Source: Arabidopsis thaliana
Lineage: Eukaryota; Streptophyta; Magnoliopsida; Brassicales; Brassicaceae
Assembly: GCF_000001735.4 (NCBI RefSeq)
Contig: NC_003071.7
Coordinates: 15,847,443-15,911,442, forward strand
DNA: 64,000 nt
Direction of reading: 5' to 3'
A program made the position numbers and the translations under genes. The first letter of the stretch is position 1. Every line of letters begins with the position of its first letter. Below the pieces are notes generated by a model. It did not search any database, was not told the origin of the DNA, and saw only the letters and a program-made list of their open reading frames with translations. Below are positions 1 through 11,351 of the stretch, one piece after another.

Positions 1-98
1 ATATTCGGAAGAAATGTCACTATACTTTCTTTTTGTCATTATATTTCCAACACCAAACACAACTCTCTGTCTCTCTCTCTGAATCAAGAACGGTAAAG

Positions 99-971
99 AT
101 GGCTCCAAGGACACTAAAACGGCACACCGTTCAGCATTTCACGCATATTCATCCATTGACAGAGTTTAACAGCATTGGTGATTTCATCTGCGACGGCTGC
201 AAAACCTACGGCTCAGGCAAGACATATCGATGCGAACCATGCAACTATGATCTCCATGAGTATTGTGCCACATGTCCCCTTACCCTTCCAACTTTCATTC
301 ATCCCCAGCATGAGCTCAGCCTCGTCGTTCGAAAACAACAGTCCACACGCCAAAACGACCGCGCGTGTGACATATGCGACGAGTCGGTAGAAGGGTTGTT
401 CTACAGATGCAAGATATGTGAGTTTGACGTGCATCCTCTCTGCACGCAGCTGCCTCAACACGTGAGGCATGTCCTTCACCCTGCCCATCACTTAGAGTTT
501 CGCCCCTCGGGAGCTAGCACGTGTATGGTTTGTCACGGCCCGTGCCAATCTTGGAGGTATAGGTGTGAGTTATGTAGATTCGATATCCATATGGAGTGTA
601 TCCTAGCCGTGTGTAACACGTCACCTTCTGACCAGACCGATGCGTCTGGTACTAAGAGCAGAGGACTCAAGCAACAAGGTGGACAACCGTCACCGCCCAC
701 GCAGTGGCAACAACCACATTTTGGTTACCCGTATGCGTATGGGCCGATGGGTCAACAACAACCTTATTTTAATTATCATCCCTATAATTACAATAATTTC
801 AATTACATGAACGGGTATAATATGAATCCGGGTCAGGTACCAATGGCTGGGGCGAGTCAAAACTCGACTCCGAGTAAGGGCTGGAGAATGTTTACGATTG
901 CATCGAAGCTAACAATGGGAGTTGTCTCTAGTGCAATATTTGGGTTTCCCATTACAAATCTCATGTCGTGA
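99..971 (+). CDS. DC1 (Cys/His-rich C1) domain protein, 290 aa
   Basis: Single-exon gene. The first in-frame ATG is at 99, after a CT-rich leader. Three DC1 repeats follow one another (about residues 15-60, 73-120 and 130-175), each with the pattern H, C-x2-C, C-x2-C, H-x2-C, as in ICDGCKTYGSGKTYRCEPC. DC1 domains are zinc-binding, plant-expanded relatives of the phorbol-ester C1 fold, and few members have a known biochemical role. After the fingers comes a low-complexity tail rich in Gln, Pro, Tyr and Asn, then a short hydrophobic C-terminus (SAIFGFPITN). The tail is unlike the finger-only members and may mediate contacts; that is inference. From gene order this is probably AT2G37820. Confidence 0.9.
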   Translation: MAPRTLKRHTVQHFTHIHPLTEFNSIGDFICDGCKTYGSGKTYRCEPCNYDLHEYCATCPLTLPTFIHPQHELSLVVRKQQSTRQNDRACDICDESVEGLFYRCKICEFDVHPLCTQLPQHVRHVLHPAHHLEFRPSGASTCMVCHGPCQSWRYRCELCRFDIHMECILAVCNTSPSDQTDASGTKSRGLKQQGGQPSPPTQWQQPHFGYPYAYGPMGQQQPYFNYHPYNYNNFNYMNGYNMNPGQVPMAGASQNSTPSKGWRMFTIASKLTMGVVSSAIFGFPITNLMS

Positions 972-1828
972 CTTTTGTTTTCTTTCTTCTAATTTCGGCG
1001 CTAAAGTATAGTTACAACTTGCAAGAGTTATTTGGTGAATCCATACCCGAAAAAAAACACTAATTACAATGGTGAGTTTGGTAATAATCAATATTAGTGG
1101 TAAATTTGGTTTTCTAAAAATTGTGTGATGACATATCAGTGGTATACAGAGATATCAGATCTGATCAATATTTTTTTGACGAAAATGTAAGAAACAAATT
1201 CTTTCAACTATTTTTTTTTTTCCTGGAACATAAAACCATCGTGGATGGAACTATTAGCAAATGCAAATTCCAAAATAATCAAAATAATTACGCATCTCCT
1301 AATAGGAAATACTTGACGGAGTTCTGTGACTCATGTCTTGTGCAGTCATTTTTATGGATAGGACCGGATAATAACCAGAGTACAAGAATTCTAAGTTTTC
1401 TAACAGTACTTCTTTACATATTTGGATTTATTCTTGTTGTTCAATTTGTGACTTAGTCTCATCGTTAAGTAAGATGTTACGTAGGCATAAATTATGTGAA
1501 TTTCTTTTCGGTCAAAGTAACCAATAATTTGCATGGATGTTCTAGTATGGCTCTAAAACATTCATCCAAACTACATCATTGGTATTATGTTATTGCCATG
1601 GTATATTCAGATGGATGATAATAATTGTCACATATATAGCGTTATTGTGAAATAGGATACCAAACCAACTTCATACAAGAACTACAAATTATATACATAA
1701 ATAATCAACAAATAATATATAGACTACTAAAATTCAAAATGCTTCAGAAAACTAAGAATTTTCACATAAAATAAATTCTAGGAATTTTCCAAACGAGAAC
1801 CATTCTAAAAGATGTGAAACACCGAAGC
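972..1828. other. Intergenic, AT-rich
   Basis: This is the 3' flank of the DC1 gene and the 3' flank of the minus-strand glycine-rich gene. One open frame of about 110 codons (1121-1456, +) has lysine/asparagine/phenylalanine-rich, low-complexity composition and no family signature, so I do not call it. I see no RNA gene or element. Confidence 0.5.
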
Positions 1829-2158
1829 TCAGCAACCTCCTCCGCCTCCGCCTCCTCCTCCTCCTCCTCCGCCTCCACCTCCATCCCCACCGCCACCACC
1901 ACCACCACCAAAACCTCCACCACCTCCATCACCGCCAAAGCCACCCCCATTTGCTCCATCACCTATTTCCACATCTTCACCTCCGCCATCCTCTCCTCCT
2001 CCACCATCACCTCCTTCTCCGCCTCCTCCTCCTCCTCCGCCGTCACCACCACCCCCACCTTTGCCCCCGGCTCCAGTCAAGGCCGCAAGAAATATCAAAA
2101 CACCAACAAAAGAAGCAATAGCAATGATAATTACTATCCAAGTATCCATCTTATGCAA
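1829..2158 (-). CDS. Small membrane-anchored glycine-rich protein, 109 aa
   Basis: Single-exon minus-strand frame. It begins with a short hydrophilic start (MHKMDT), one hydrophobic segment (about residues 6-27, WIVIIIAIASFVGVLIFLAA), then about 75 residues of nearly pure glycine with scattered Asp, Glu, Phe and Val, and ends in Cys. This is the plan of a signal-anchor glycine-rich protein, a class found in or near the cell wall; the family assignment goes no further. A TATA-like block lies about 35 bp upstream of the first ATG on this strand, so transcription could start almost at the ATG. The start may be the first Met or the fourth residue. The plus strand is also open here but gives only Ser/Thr runs, so the minus frame is preferred. 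Confidence 0.6.
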   Translation of the reverse strand: MHKMDTWIVIIIAIASFVGVLIFLAALTGAGGKGGGGGDGGGGGGGGEGGDGGGGEDGGGEDVEIGDGANGGGFGGDGGGGGFGGGGGGGGDGGGGGGGGGGGGGGGGC

Positions 2159-2188
2159 AATCGTTACGTTTAGCTACCTTCGATTGTG

Positions 2189-2197
2189 TATATATAG
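2189..2197 (-). promoter_or_regulatory. TATA-like box of the glycine-rich gene
   Basis: TATATATA-type block (reads ACTATATATACA on the minus strand), 31-39 bp upstream of the first ATG at 2158. Nothing else nearby on this strand looks like a core promoter. Confidence 0.4.
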
Positions 2198-2270
2198 TTT
2201 GTTGCCGAGGGTTGGCTGCAGACAAATAACGTGTGTCAAGCTTGTATTGACTTAAGACTTTTATTATTCA

Positions 2271-2374
2271 TATGTTTCTATATTCAAACTTCAAAGGTTT
2301 TCATTACGGGCCGGTAAAACTTCATCTATTAATTAAAATGTTTCTATATTCAAAGTTTTCATTACGGCCGGATA
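2271..2374 (+). repeat. Two direct copies of a ~40-bp unit
   Basis: TGTTTCTATATTCAAA followed by GTTTTCATTACGG(G)CCGG occurs at about 2271-2311 and again at about 2339-2374. The copies differ by a few bases and small gaps. It is a local duplication with no recognised element. Confidence 0.7.
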
Positions 2375-2734
2375 ATACATTCCGTATGATGCTTGCTTTC
2401 TTTGATAATGCCAACTATGACAAATCTTATACTAATAAATATAGATAGCTATATCTTTGTCGTTGATAAAATAAAAAAAAAGCTATATCAATGTTTGTCT
2501 AAGAATATATCGATTGACTCGGTCAGTTGAAGTTGAATTCCAATTGGTTTAACCGTTCAATCTATGTGACATATTTCACACGGTCTTGACCAGAATCAAA
2601 CATGAGAAAGAAGTGCATGCACATATGATCATATCAGTTTTGGATAATTTAGCCTTGTTTTGAAGACTTTGATAATTATGTGGAAGTATTTATAGTCTGG
2701 TATATATATAATTATGAAATGTCTACAAATTTAT

Positions 2735-3085
2735 TGGATATATACGCCACAGTGACATGTTTGAAAATTCAGTATATATGTTGTCTTCATTGTTTAGAAA
2801 ATCGGACAGTGAAATCTTTTTTTTTTTTTTTTTTGGTTTATGTGAATTACTTTGACGAAAGTTCAACAGATTATATGAACAGTGAAATATTTTTGGTTTA
2901 AGCTGAAATTTTGCAAGTGTTATGATTCGTATATTTATGGCTTGCATGCCAAACACATAATTCGAGGAACCTTAATATTTAAACTAACATCAATAATCAT
3001 TTGACAAGGACGATCAGACAAGTCACATTTTTAACTCGACGAGGTATCCGAATAAGCCCAATCGAATTCTTTTCCAACCCGAATA
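2735..3085 (+). repeat. Diverged duplicate of the region upstream of ATG1c
   Basis: Matching blocks appear in the same order in 2735-3085 and 4000-4440: ATACGCCACAGTGACA vs ATACGCTATAGTGACA; AGAAAATCGGACAGTGAAAT vs AGAAAATTGGACATTGAAAT; TTTGGTTTAAGCTGAAATTT vs TTCGGTTTGAGTTGAAATTG; GGCTTGCATGCCAAAC vs GGTTTGCATGGTGTACCAAG; AAGCCCAATCGAATTCTTTT vs AAGCCAATCGAATCCTTTTC. The second copy runs into the ATG1c leader. The first has lost its gene and is followed by the response-regulator-like remnant. Confidence 0.65.
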
Positions 3086-3593
3086 CCCGGTGATGTAATA
3101 TACTCTAATAATTATACTTTTCTGTTCATAAAAATTGAATATTCTAGTTTTTGTTGTTTGTTCTACAAAACTTGATTTTCTAGCGTTTTCATTTTATTTT
3201 TATTGATATATAATAATAAATCTTAAACTTGTAATGACTGAAAATATTAATCATTAACTTATTTTTGGTTAAAGTAGGTCAAGACGCAAGTGGTTTCTAA
3301 TGCAGGTGGACTTCCATTGATGATTCTAGCATTGAATGCAGCGTTGCGTATCCAGACTAGCGTTTGGCTCATGTTTGTTACTTAGTATTTCCTTATGTTT
3401 TGCTTGCGCTTTGCTTTTTAGTTAAGTTTGCTTGTGTTAGAAAACCAAAATCAAACTCTTGTGTTAGCTTAGATTAAATGAAATTGTGTATTCTTGATGA
3501 TCCTAAGTACTAGATTGATAAAAATATTAGTCTGTTATTAGTTAGAATTTAACTTACTAAAACGCTTGTAAAACGCAAGATCACCCATCATCG
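3086..3593. other. AT-rich stretch, possible 5' part of the receiver-like locus
   Basis: Mostly AT-rich. At about 3278-3307 the forward frame reads VKTQVVSNAG, like the middle of a response-regulator receiver, and is followed by GT. It could be a remnant upstream exon of the 3594-3851 locus, but I could not build a full gene from it. Confidence 0.3.
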
Positions 3594-3851
3594 ATGATGA
3601 CAAGCGTTATCATTACCGATGATGTAGACACTATTCAGACCATCCGCCAAATCAATGCAGAGGTCTTCATCCTCGGGATCACTGCCGGAAATGACCACAA
3701 GTTAGCGTGTCTAGCCGCCGGAGCGACACAGTGCGTCACAAACTTCATAGATGTCAAAAAGATTAAGGATATCCTCGAAAGTCTCCCCGACGTCCCGGTC
3801 CCAGCCCCCCACCGTTTAAATCCACATCATCAACCTCGATACATTCATTAG
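3594..3851 (+). pseudogene. Response-regulator receiver-like fragment
   Basis: An open frame of 85 codons from tandem ATGs. About residues 15-65 resemble the C-terminal half of a receiver domain: a strand then loop in VFILGITAGND, an alpha-4-like segment KLACLAAGATQCV, and a final helix IKDILESLP. The closest pattern I recall is the atypical ARR22/ARR24 type. The expected Lys-Pro near the end of the fold is replaced by Asn-Phe, and the phospho-accepting Asp half is missing from this frame. A short upstream match (about 3278-3307) hints at a second exon. I read it as a decayed host regulator gene, though a short expressed protein is possible. The alternative is a chance resemblance. Confidence 0.4.
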
Positions 3852-3868
3852 TATATATATATATATAT
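3850..3868. repeat. (TA)n microsatellite
   Basis: About nine TA units follow directly on the stop of the receiver-like frame. Confidence 0.8.
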
Positions 3869-4535
3869 AAACAGAAGTTAATTATATGATTATTTTAACA
3901 TTATGTTACATTCATTATATATACATTATTAAAATAACACAAAAAAAAACGTTAAAAATTTGTCTTAACAAAAATTCATTACATGCTATTAATTTTCATA
4001 GATAGTGGATACATACGCTATAGTGACACTGACATCTTAAACAAAAATCAAATGTATTAATTTGTCTTAACTGTGTTAAGAAAATTGGACATTGAAATAT
4101 TATTCGGTTTGAGTTGAAATTGGCATTTGACGGATCCGTGGTTTGCATGGTGTACCAAGCAAGAATCGTTGGTTAAAAGAAAAGAACACACATTAATTAT
4201 CATGTTTATGCGTAATTGATATGTAAGTTAAGTAGATTATATGCTTCTCAAAACTAGGTATTTAGACAATGAGATTAGTTAGTCTTAATTATTAAATTAA
4301 TATCCCGATCTTATCATATAAGCCAAATTATACGAAGATTCTTAAGAATAATCATTTTAATTTCACTAACCTCTCTCTATCTCTCTCTTCATTATCCGAA
4401 TTAAGCCAATCGAATCCTTTTCAACCCGACGGGTCGTGAAATTCCCCAAAAGATTCCTCTTTCTCAGCTCAATTTCCAAAAGCTCCGACCTTTACGATCC
4501 TCTAGATTCTCGGCGCCGGTTTCTCGGAGTAAATA
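3869..4535. other. ATG1c 5' flank and leader
   Basis: AT-rich flank, then a CT-rich stretch (CTCTCTCTATCTCTCTCT at about 4371-4390) typical of a plant core promoter or leader, then the GC-richer ATG1c leader. About 4000-4440 is the better-kept copy of the duplicated segment also seen at 2735-3085. Confidence 0.55.
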
Positions 4536-7500
4536 ATGGCTCAGTTCACGGGTCGGGTCGTTGGAGACTACTTGGTGGGTCGTCAAATCGGGTCGGGTTC
4601 GTTCTCTGTTGTTTGGGAAGCGAGGCACCGCGTTGACGGTACTGAGGTTGCTATCAAAGAGATCGCCATGGACAGGCTTAACAAGAAGCTGCAGGAAAGT
4701 CTCATGTCTGAGATTTTTATCTTGAGGAGGATCAATCATCCTAACATCATCCGTCTGATCGACATGATCAAGGTTTCTTTTTTTGATTTGAAGTTTCGAT
4801 TTTTTTGGTCGGTTCTCATTTTTTAGCTGAGAATTTTGAATTGAGGTTAGCTTTGTTACTATATATGTTTCTCATTTGCTCATCCCAATGCCAATTTTGT
4901 GTCATAATGCCATGATTTTGCCGGTGAATTTTGGATCATATACATGGAATTAAGCTTCAATTGTGGAACAAAATTTGGGTCTAGTTTGATGTTGTTCTGA
5001 TTTGGGCAATGTGATGCAGTCTCCTGGGAAAGTACATTTGGTGTTGGAGTACTGCAAAGGAGGTGACTTGTCTGTGTATGTCCAAAGACATGGGATTGTC
5101 CCTGAAGCTACTGCTAAGCATTTCATGCAGCAGTTAGGTAAATTCTAGTGGCACTTACTTACTCTCTGTTTTGTTGTTTTTCTTGGTTGCCAGAAACATG
5201 TTTTGTAATCTCTGACGGGTTTTATTTTATGTAACAGCGGCCGGCTTACAAGTTCTTCGTGACAATAATATTATTCACCGAGATTTAAAGCCTCAGGTGT
5301 GTCTGATTCTCATTCCTTTCATTTCAATGATCTTCTGTGCACCAGGTGTTTTTTATTGTTAATCAGATTAGTGTGTTAGTTGATCTCACTGTTAAATGAT
5401 ACAACTTTCAGAATGATGAAAGGATGCTGTAGAAGGGTGCTCTGTTAGTTTCCAATAAAACATGTTTTTGGATATGTTGGGGTTTCCTTGTCCAAGTCTT
5501 GGAGATTCCATCTTTGTTGAAATTTAATTCTTAAGGTTCTTTCGTTTTTGAAACAGAATCTTCTTCTATCCACAAATGAAAATGATGCAGATCTGAAGAT
5601 TGCTGATTTTGGATTTGCAAGGTATTGTCATCAGCACCCCTTGTTACTAGATCAAAGAGTGTAATATGAATGAATTAGAGAAGGTTTCAAATGGGCTCAA
5701 GCTGCTTTTGAATGTATATTGTCGAATTTCTAGGTAATTTCATTGTTTTCTTGGGGGATTATACTTATTATACGCCTCCCCCATTTTGAACATCGCTCTT
5801 TTCTTGACGCAGATCGTTGCAACCTAGGGGGCTCGCAGAGACTTTATGTGGTTCACCATTGTATATGGCCCCAGAGATCATGCAACTCCAGAAGTATGAT
5901 GCAAAGGTCAGACCTTTCTCTTACTAAGCTACCTAGGCCCTTCTCTTGACATTATCTCCTTACAATCCTAGCTGAATACACAGGCAGATCTCTGGAGTGT
6001 TGGTGCTATTTTATTTCAACTTGTGACAGGCAGAACCCCTTTTACAGGAAACAGCCAAATTCAGGTTTTGTGTTCTGTCTCATTGACTTCTATATTATGT
6101 ATGTGTTTGTATTCTGGTGCATTAAACTAATACGTTCTCCATCGTGTGTTTACAGTTGCTCCAAAACATTATAAGATCAACCGAATTACATTTTCCAGGG
6201 GACTGTAGAGATTTAAGCTTGGACTGCATAGACCTGTGTCAGAAGTTACTGCGCCGTAATCCAGGTCAGCACTAATTCTGCTTGAAGTAGTGGAGACTAC
6301 TATTCTTTTGCATGAAACCATATGCCCCAGGTTCTATTGGCATGTGTGTTGATCTAAAAATGTGAAATTATATTGAATTGTGGCCACGTTGGATTGGCGA
6401 TTCAAGCATTTTATAATTTGTACCGTGTTCAGAGTTTTTTGTTTGATTAGCACAATTAAAAACACAAATTGTACTGTTGCCATTTCAGTCTGTCCTAACT
6501 TTCCGAGTAACTCATATCAACGGGAGTTGCGGAGTTTTCCAGAACTTGGAATTGTGATTTGAATAGCGGTTTATACTAAACTCTAGTCATCTCCTACAGT
6601 TCACCGCGTATTTTATTCGAGAGAGCATGGTCCTACTCTGTGTGTATCCAAATACGATTACAAATCATTCTTGAATATATTGTCTTTTGCAGTGGAACGT
6701 TTGACATTTGAAGAGTTCTTTAATCACCCTTTCCTTTCGGACAGGCAGTCATATGATTTCTCCAGGTAGATGTGACAATTGTGGGGGCTAATGCTTTTCT
6801 CTATTTTATGCAGAAATTTGTACTGATTAAACTATCTGTGCTACAGGAGTAGATTGGGGTTAAGAACAATGGACGGTTTTCTTTCGTCTGGAAGCAGTCC
6901 CTCGAGAAACATGGAAGAAAGTTCTCAAGAAGACTGTTTGCCGTTCCTTCTAGATGATGATTCTAGTGGACCTGAGGGGAGCCCTTCATATTTAAAAAAG
7001 ACATCCTCAATGAAGTCGTCCTCTGGAATTAAAGTCGATACGAGAATTGAGAGGAAGGAGGTGGAATCTAGTCCTTTAAAACATACAGAACTTACTTCTG
7101 GATATAGTAGTTTCAACCAAAAAGTGGAAAACGATAGATTTAGATTTGAAACTCAAATAAATTCAGATAGGAGAAACCGCAGGGAACCGACAGGATTGAC
7201 TGATTCTAGATCACTTATTGCTCCAGGAAGAGGTAATTGAATCTTTACCATTTTATCCACCGTAGAGAATGATAAAGCTTTCTTGTTCTGTTTCTCACAT
7301 ATGTCAGTTCTGCAGTAGATGATTCTCAAGACTCCATGGATCAAGACTTCGTTCTCGTATCTGGACCACCAGTAGATATGCCATCATCTTCATCAAGTTC
7401 TTCGAAGCCTTATAATTTTCCATTCAAGTCTCAGTCTCCTCCTGTAGAGTTATTCAACAGAAGCATAAGTTCAACGGCTCCCATGCCAATAATTGGTGCT

Positions 7501-8605
7501 ACTAGCAACAGCATTGGTCAGTTTGGGAGCCTTGACAGTCAGTATTCTGCCCCGAGCACTTCTCATGGGTCTCTGGATCTTGGTGATGCTTTTGAACAGC
7601 CATCAACTCACAGCCTGACAAGAATCAGGTCTCTGAGAAAATATGCAGCAACAATTGCAGAACTAGTTTATGAAAGGGTAACGAAACTTTTCACTGTTTG
7701 TAGATAGTCACATATTATCATCGTGACATCACTGGCCATCATGAGTTTCTGAGTAGATTATTTTCATGATTCTTTGTATAGATTGAATCTGACAAACATC
7801 TAGAAGCTTTCTCGATCCAATTGGCGATTCTGGCAATTTGGAAACAGGCACTGCACATATGTCATACTCAGGCAATTTCAGGTTTGGAAGGAAGCCCAAG
7901 CCAAGACATTAACAAACTAAGAAGTAGCAGCCTGAAACACGATACTCACAGTTCTAATAAAGTCACTGATCTCAGCCATGATGGATCGGAGGAGATATCC
8001 TCTCAGATTCAGAGGCAATTTATACAGGAGATTGAGCTTGCTGAAGAACTTGCCAAGAGTATTGAACCTGGTATGTTTTTTTTTCTCTTGGGAAAAAATA
8101 AACATTTGTTTTTGAGGTATTAAAGATCTTAAAAGGTTTTCATCTACATGTTTGTAGGAAATACAAAAATGCCAGATGCAATGGAGACGATATTTGAAGC
8201 AGCACTTGATCTTGGAAAACTTGGAGGAGTAAGTTTCCTTTGTCTTTTCACAAAGAATATTGATGAACAATCCAAAAACAATGAAAACAAAACAATCAAC
8301 TTGTCTATACTCATTCTCATATATGGTGCCTGTGGCTTTTTCTGCAGGTTAAGGAGGTTATGGGAGATACAGAGAACGCCGGAAACCAATATTCGAAAGC
8401 AGTGCGTTTGCTGGTATTCCTTTTAGTAGAAGCACCAATGCTGATTCTGAATCCGCCACTGTCTCTCACAAACTCAGTCAGGTATCGTCTCAGGACATAT
8501 ATTGATTTCCTCAGCAGAAGATTAAAACATCTGCAGTCACATAGAAGAAGTTCAGCTGGTCAGATGCAAGGATCATCGTTAGCTATGATGAACAGACAAT
8601 CATAA
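4536..8605 (+). CDS. ATG1C: Autophagy serine/threonine kinase ATG1c, 733 aa, 13 exons
   Basis: ATG1 kinases start autophagy as the catalytic subunit of the ATG1-ATG13 complex in the cytosol. Coding exons: 4536-4772, 5020-5137, 5238-5296, 5557-5621, 5813-5906, 5984-6064, 6156-6264, 6693-6765, 6847-7232, 7316-7677, 7782-8070, 8158-8228, 8348-8605; frame is kept across all junctions. The kinase domain fills about residues 10-275: glycine loop [13 protein letters not shown] lysine 41 in VAIKEI, catalytic loop HRDLKPQN (132-139), DFG at 155-157 and APE at 179-181, so it looks active. The middle is Ser-rich and disordered. The C-terminal 200 residues are helical ([31 protein letters not shown]), matching the tandem MIT domains that bind ATG13 in this family. 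ATG1c identity rests on length and gene order. Confidence 0.95.
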
Positions 8606-9509
8606 ATCCATTCACTTGGGTTGGGTTCTCTTGTTTCTTGTGTTCTTTTATGAAAAAAAAAAAAAAATCTAAAAGAGAAAAATGTATATGTTTTTGTACA
8701 GCAACATCATATATTCTTATTCTTTTGGGGTTAATCTGGAGGGACGTTGGGGAAATGATCTGTGTGATGGATGTTGTAACTTGTAACATTTTCTTGTTCT
8801 ATTTTGATCTTAATCCTATGTTTTTTACTTGACTTTATGCAAAAATATATGTTATGATGATTCTTGGATACATTATTTATGTATAAATAAATCTATGACT
8901 ATGTTTTTAAACTAATTGTAGAGTATTTATGATGCATATTTTAAAATCTTAAAATCTCCTTAAATCTTTCTAATAAATGATATTCTTAATTTTGGTTCGT
9001 CAAGAATAATATTTATCTCTTACTTAAGTCTTTGACTTATTTATGTATTGTACTTTATTCGTATCTCAAAATTATGCAATAAGGACAGAACCTTAAGGGT
9101 TTCAGTTTCCCACACGTATGCAGATGTTACCACACGTGCAAGAGACTGAAAAGAAATATATACAGTGAAGCCGAAGAAAAATAAGCGCCAGTGGCCCTAA
9201 TCACTCTTGCAGTCACCACTGTCGCCGTCCGTCTCTCCTTCTCCTTCTTAGGGACCATTCCTCCTCTTTCAGACCAGATTCTAGGTTAGGGTTTCATCAT
9301 CATCGGCTAAAGTTTCAATCTTTGAAATTTCCGTTATCTGTTGATCTCATTATTCTCTGATTTTGTGTAGTTTCCACAAGTTTATTCCTTTTGATACATT
9401 CTTGGGGTTTTGTTGTATTTGCAAAAGCTTTTTTTGGAAGAAGCTTCTTATAGCTTGCTGGATTTGATTTGATATTTGTCGAAATTGCCCTGTTTACAGA
9501 AGAGGAAAA
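8606..9509. other. ATG1c 3' flank and RE/LCD1 promoter and leader
   Basis: An A13 run at about 8654 lies in the ATG1c 3' UTR. AT-rich DNA follows to about 9090. Two ACACGT-core motifs occur near 9110-9140 (CCACACGTATG, CCACACGTGC), then a CT-rich leader (about 9220-9260) and a TTAGGGTTTC block near 9285. I see no gene. Confidence 0.5.
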
Positions 9510-11351
9510 ATGGCAGGATGTGCAATGAATCTTCAGTTCTCAAGTGTTGTGAAAGTGAGAAACGAGATCTCTTCTTTTGGGATTTGTAATCGAGACTTTG
9601 TATTTAGAGATTTAGCCAAGGCAATGAAAGTGCCTGTTTTGCGGATTAGAGGTGGTTCAGGTAGGCAAAGGTCGAGGCTTTTCGTGGTTAATATGTCTCA
9701 ATCTCCCATTGAGCCACAATCTGGTGGTTTTGCGGCTACTGAACAAATTAAAGGAGAAGGTGATAATAGTATCTTAGGGAAAGACAATGTTAGAAACTTA
9801 GGAACTGATCAGCTTGAGAATTTGGATATTGATGGTAATGTTGGAGATGGTTTTAATGGTAGTGATGGTAATGGGGGTGGTGGAGGAGGTGGAAATGGAG
9901 GAGAAGGTGATGGTGAAGGTGAAGACTACGAAGAAAAAGAGTTTGGACCGATATTGAAATTTGAAGAGGTCATGAAGGAGACTGAAGCTAGAGGAGCTAC
10001 TCTTCCATCTGATATGTTGGAAGCTGCTAAGAACTATGGGATCCGCAAAGTGCTTCTCCTTAGGTACTTGGATTTGCAGGTACATGTTTCATTGCTTTTG
10101 TCTATTATTCTTCTGGAAATAATAGTGTTAGAGAAGAGTTTTGATTTTCGGTTTCTTCGGATTTAGAGCTCAGCAGGGCTTCTTGGGTTTGCTATAAGAT
10201 CATGGGCTATGCTTCGTAACAGAATGTTGGCTGATCCATCTTTCCTCTTCAAAATAGGGGCTGAGGTAAGGCACTCCCTCCATAGTTTTCATTTAGAAAA
10301 CAGTTTCTTCTTGCATTGAAGAAATAGTGAGCATTTGATATGTCAATTTCAGATAGTCATTGATTCTTGCTGTGCCACTGTTGCTGAAGTTCAAAAGAGA
10401 GGGAAAGATTTCTGGGCGGAGTTTGAGTTGTATGTTGCTGATCTTTTAGTTGGAACTGTGGTTAACATTGCTCTGGTCGGTATGTTGGCGCCTTATGTTC
10501 GTTTTGGACAACCTTCCGCATCACCTGGCTTCTTAGGACGCATGGTTTTTGCATATAATGCGCTTCCTAGCAGGTAAATTTCCTCAAGAAGATTACTCAA
10601 TTCTCATATAGTACTTACATCTCTCATTTTGTGTAACTTGGTTAATAAACTTTGAGATGTTGATCTTATACAGTGTTTTTGAAGCTGAAAGGCCAGGATG
10701 TAGATTTTCCGCTCAACAGAGACTTGCTACATACTTCTACAAGGTAATTGAATTTCACAGTCTCTGTGTCTCAATTTCTCTATAACTTTTGCTGTTGCTG
10801 AACAATCTTTGTTACATCTTTTCAGGGTATAATGTATGGTGCAGTTGGATTTGGATGTGGCATTGTAGGTCAAGGCATTGCAAATCTTATCATGACTGCC
10901 AAACGGTAACACACATCTCTTTCTGGTAGCTAAAATCGAAAGGGTCATGTAGTTCTTGGATTTGACTTACTGTTTTCTTTTGTCACTCTCTTCTCTCAGA
11001 AACATAAATAAATCAGAAGAGAACATCCCGGTACCACCGCTAATCAAGAGTGCAGCTCTCTGGGGTACATACATACTTATACTAGCTAGTTTCTCTACCT
11101 TATTTACTTTCACTGTACTAAATCTTAATCTCCATAACAATGGTTGATTAATTGCAGGTGTATTCTTGAGTGTTTCTTCGAATACTCGTTATCAAATCAT
11201 CAATGGTCTAGAAAGAGTGGTCGAAGCATCACCTTTTGCCAAGAAATTCCCTCCGGCGGCTATGGCCTTCACAGTTGGTGTACGGTTGGCCAATAACATC
11301 TACGGCGGAATGCAGTTTGTGGATTGGGCAAGATTGAGCGGTTGTCAGTGA
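9510..11351 (+). CDS. RE: RETICULATA / LCD1 plastid membrane protein, 432 aa, 7 exons
   Basis: Exons 9510-10079, 10167-10265, 10353-10573, 10674-10743, 10826-10905, 11000-11064, 11158-11351, in frame. The first 60 or so residues are Ser/Arg-rich and poor in acids, like a chloroplast transit peptide. A Gly/Glu/Asp linker follows (about 115-145, GGGGGGGNGGEG), then the RETICULATA-like (DUF3411) domain with several membrane segments (LLVGTVVNIALVGMLAPYV; GIMYGAVGFGCGIVGQGI). Established: loss of RE/LCD1 gives reticulate pale leaves with fewer mesophyll cells, and the protein sits in the plastid envelope. Its molecular activity is unknown. Identity is from domain order, length and neighbours. Confidence 0.93.

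Noticed and set aside
1121-1456. Plus-strand frame of 111 codons after the DC1 gene
   Set aside because: AT-driven Lys/Asn/Phe composition, no domain, no promoter or splice context.
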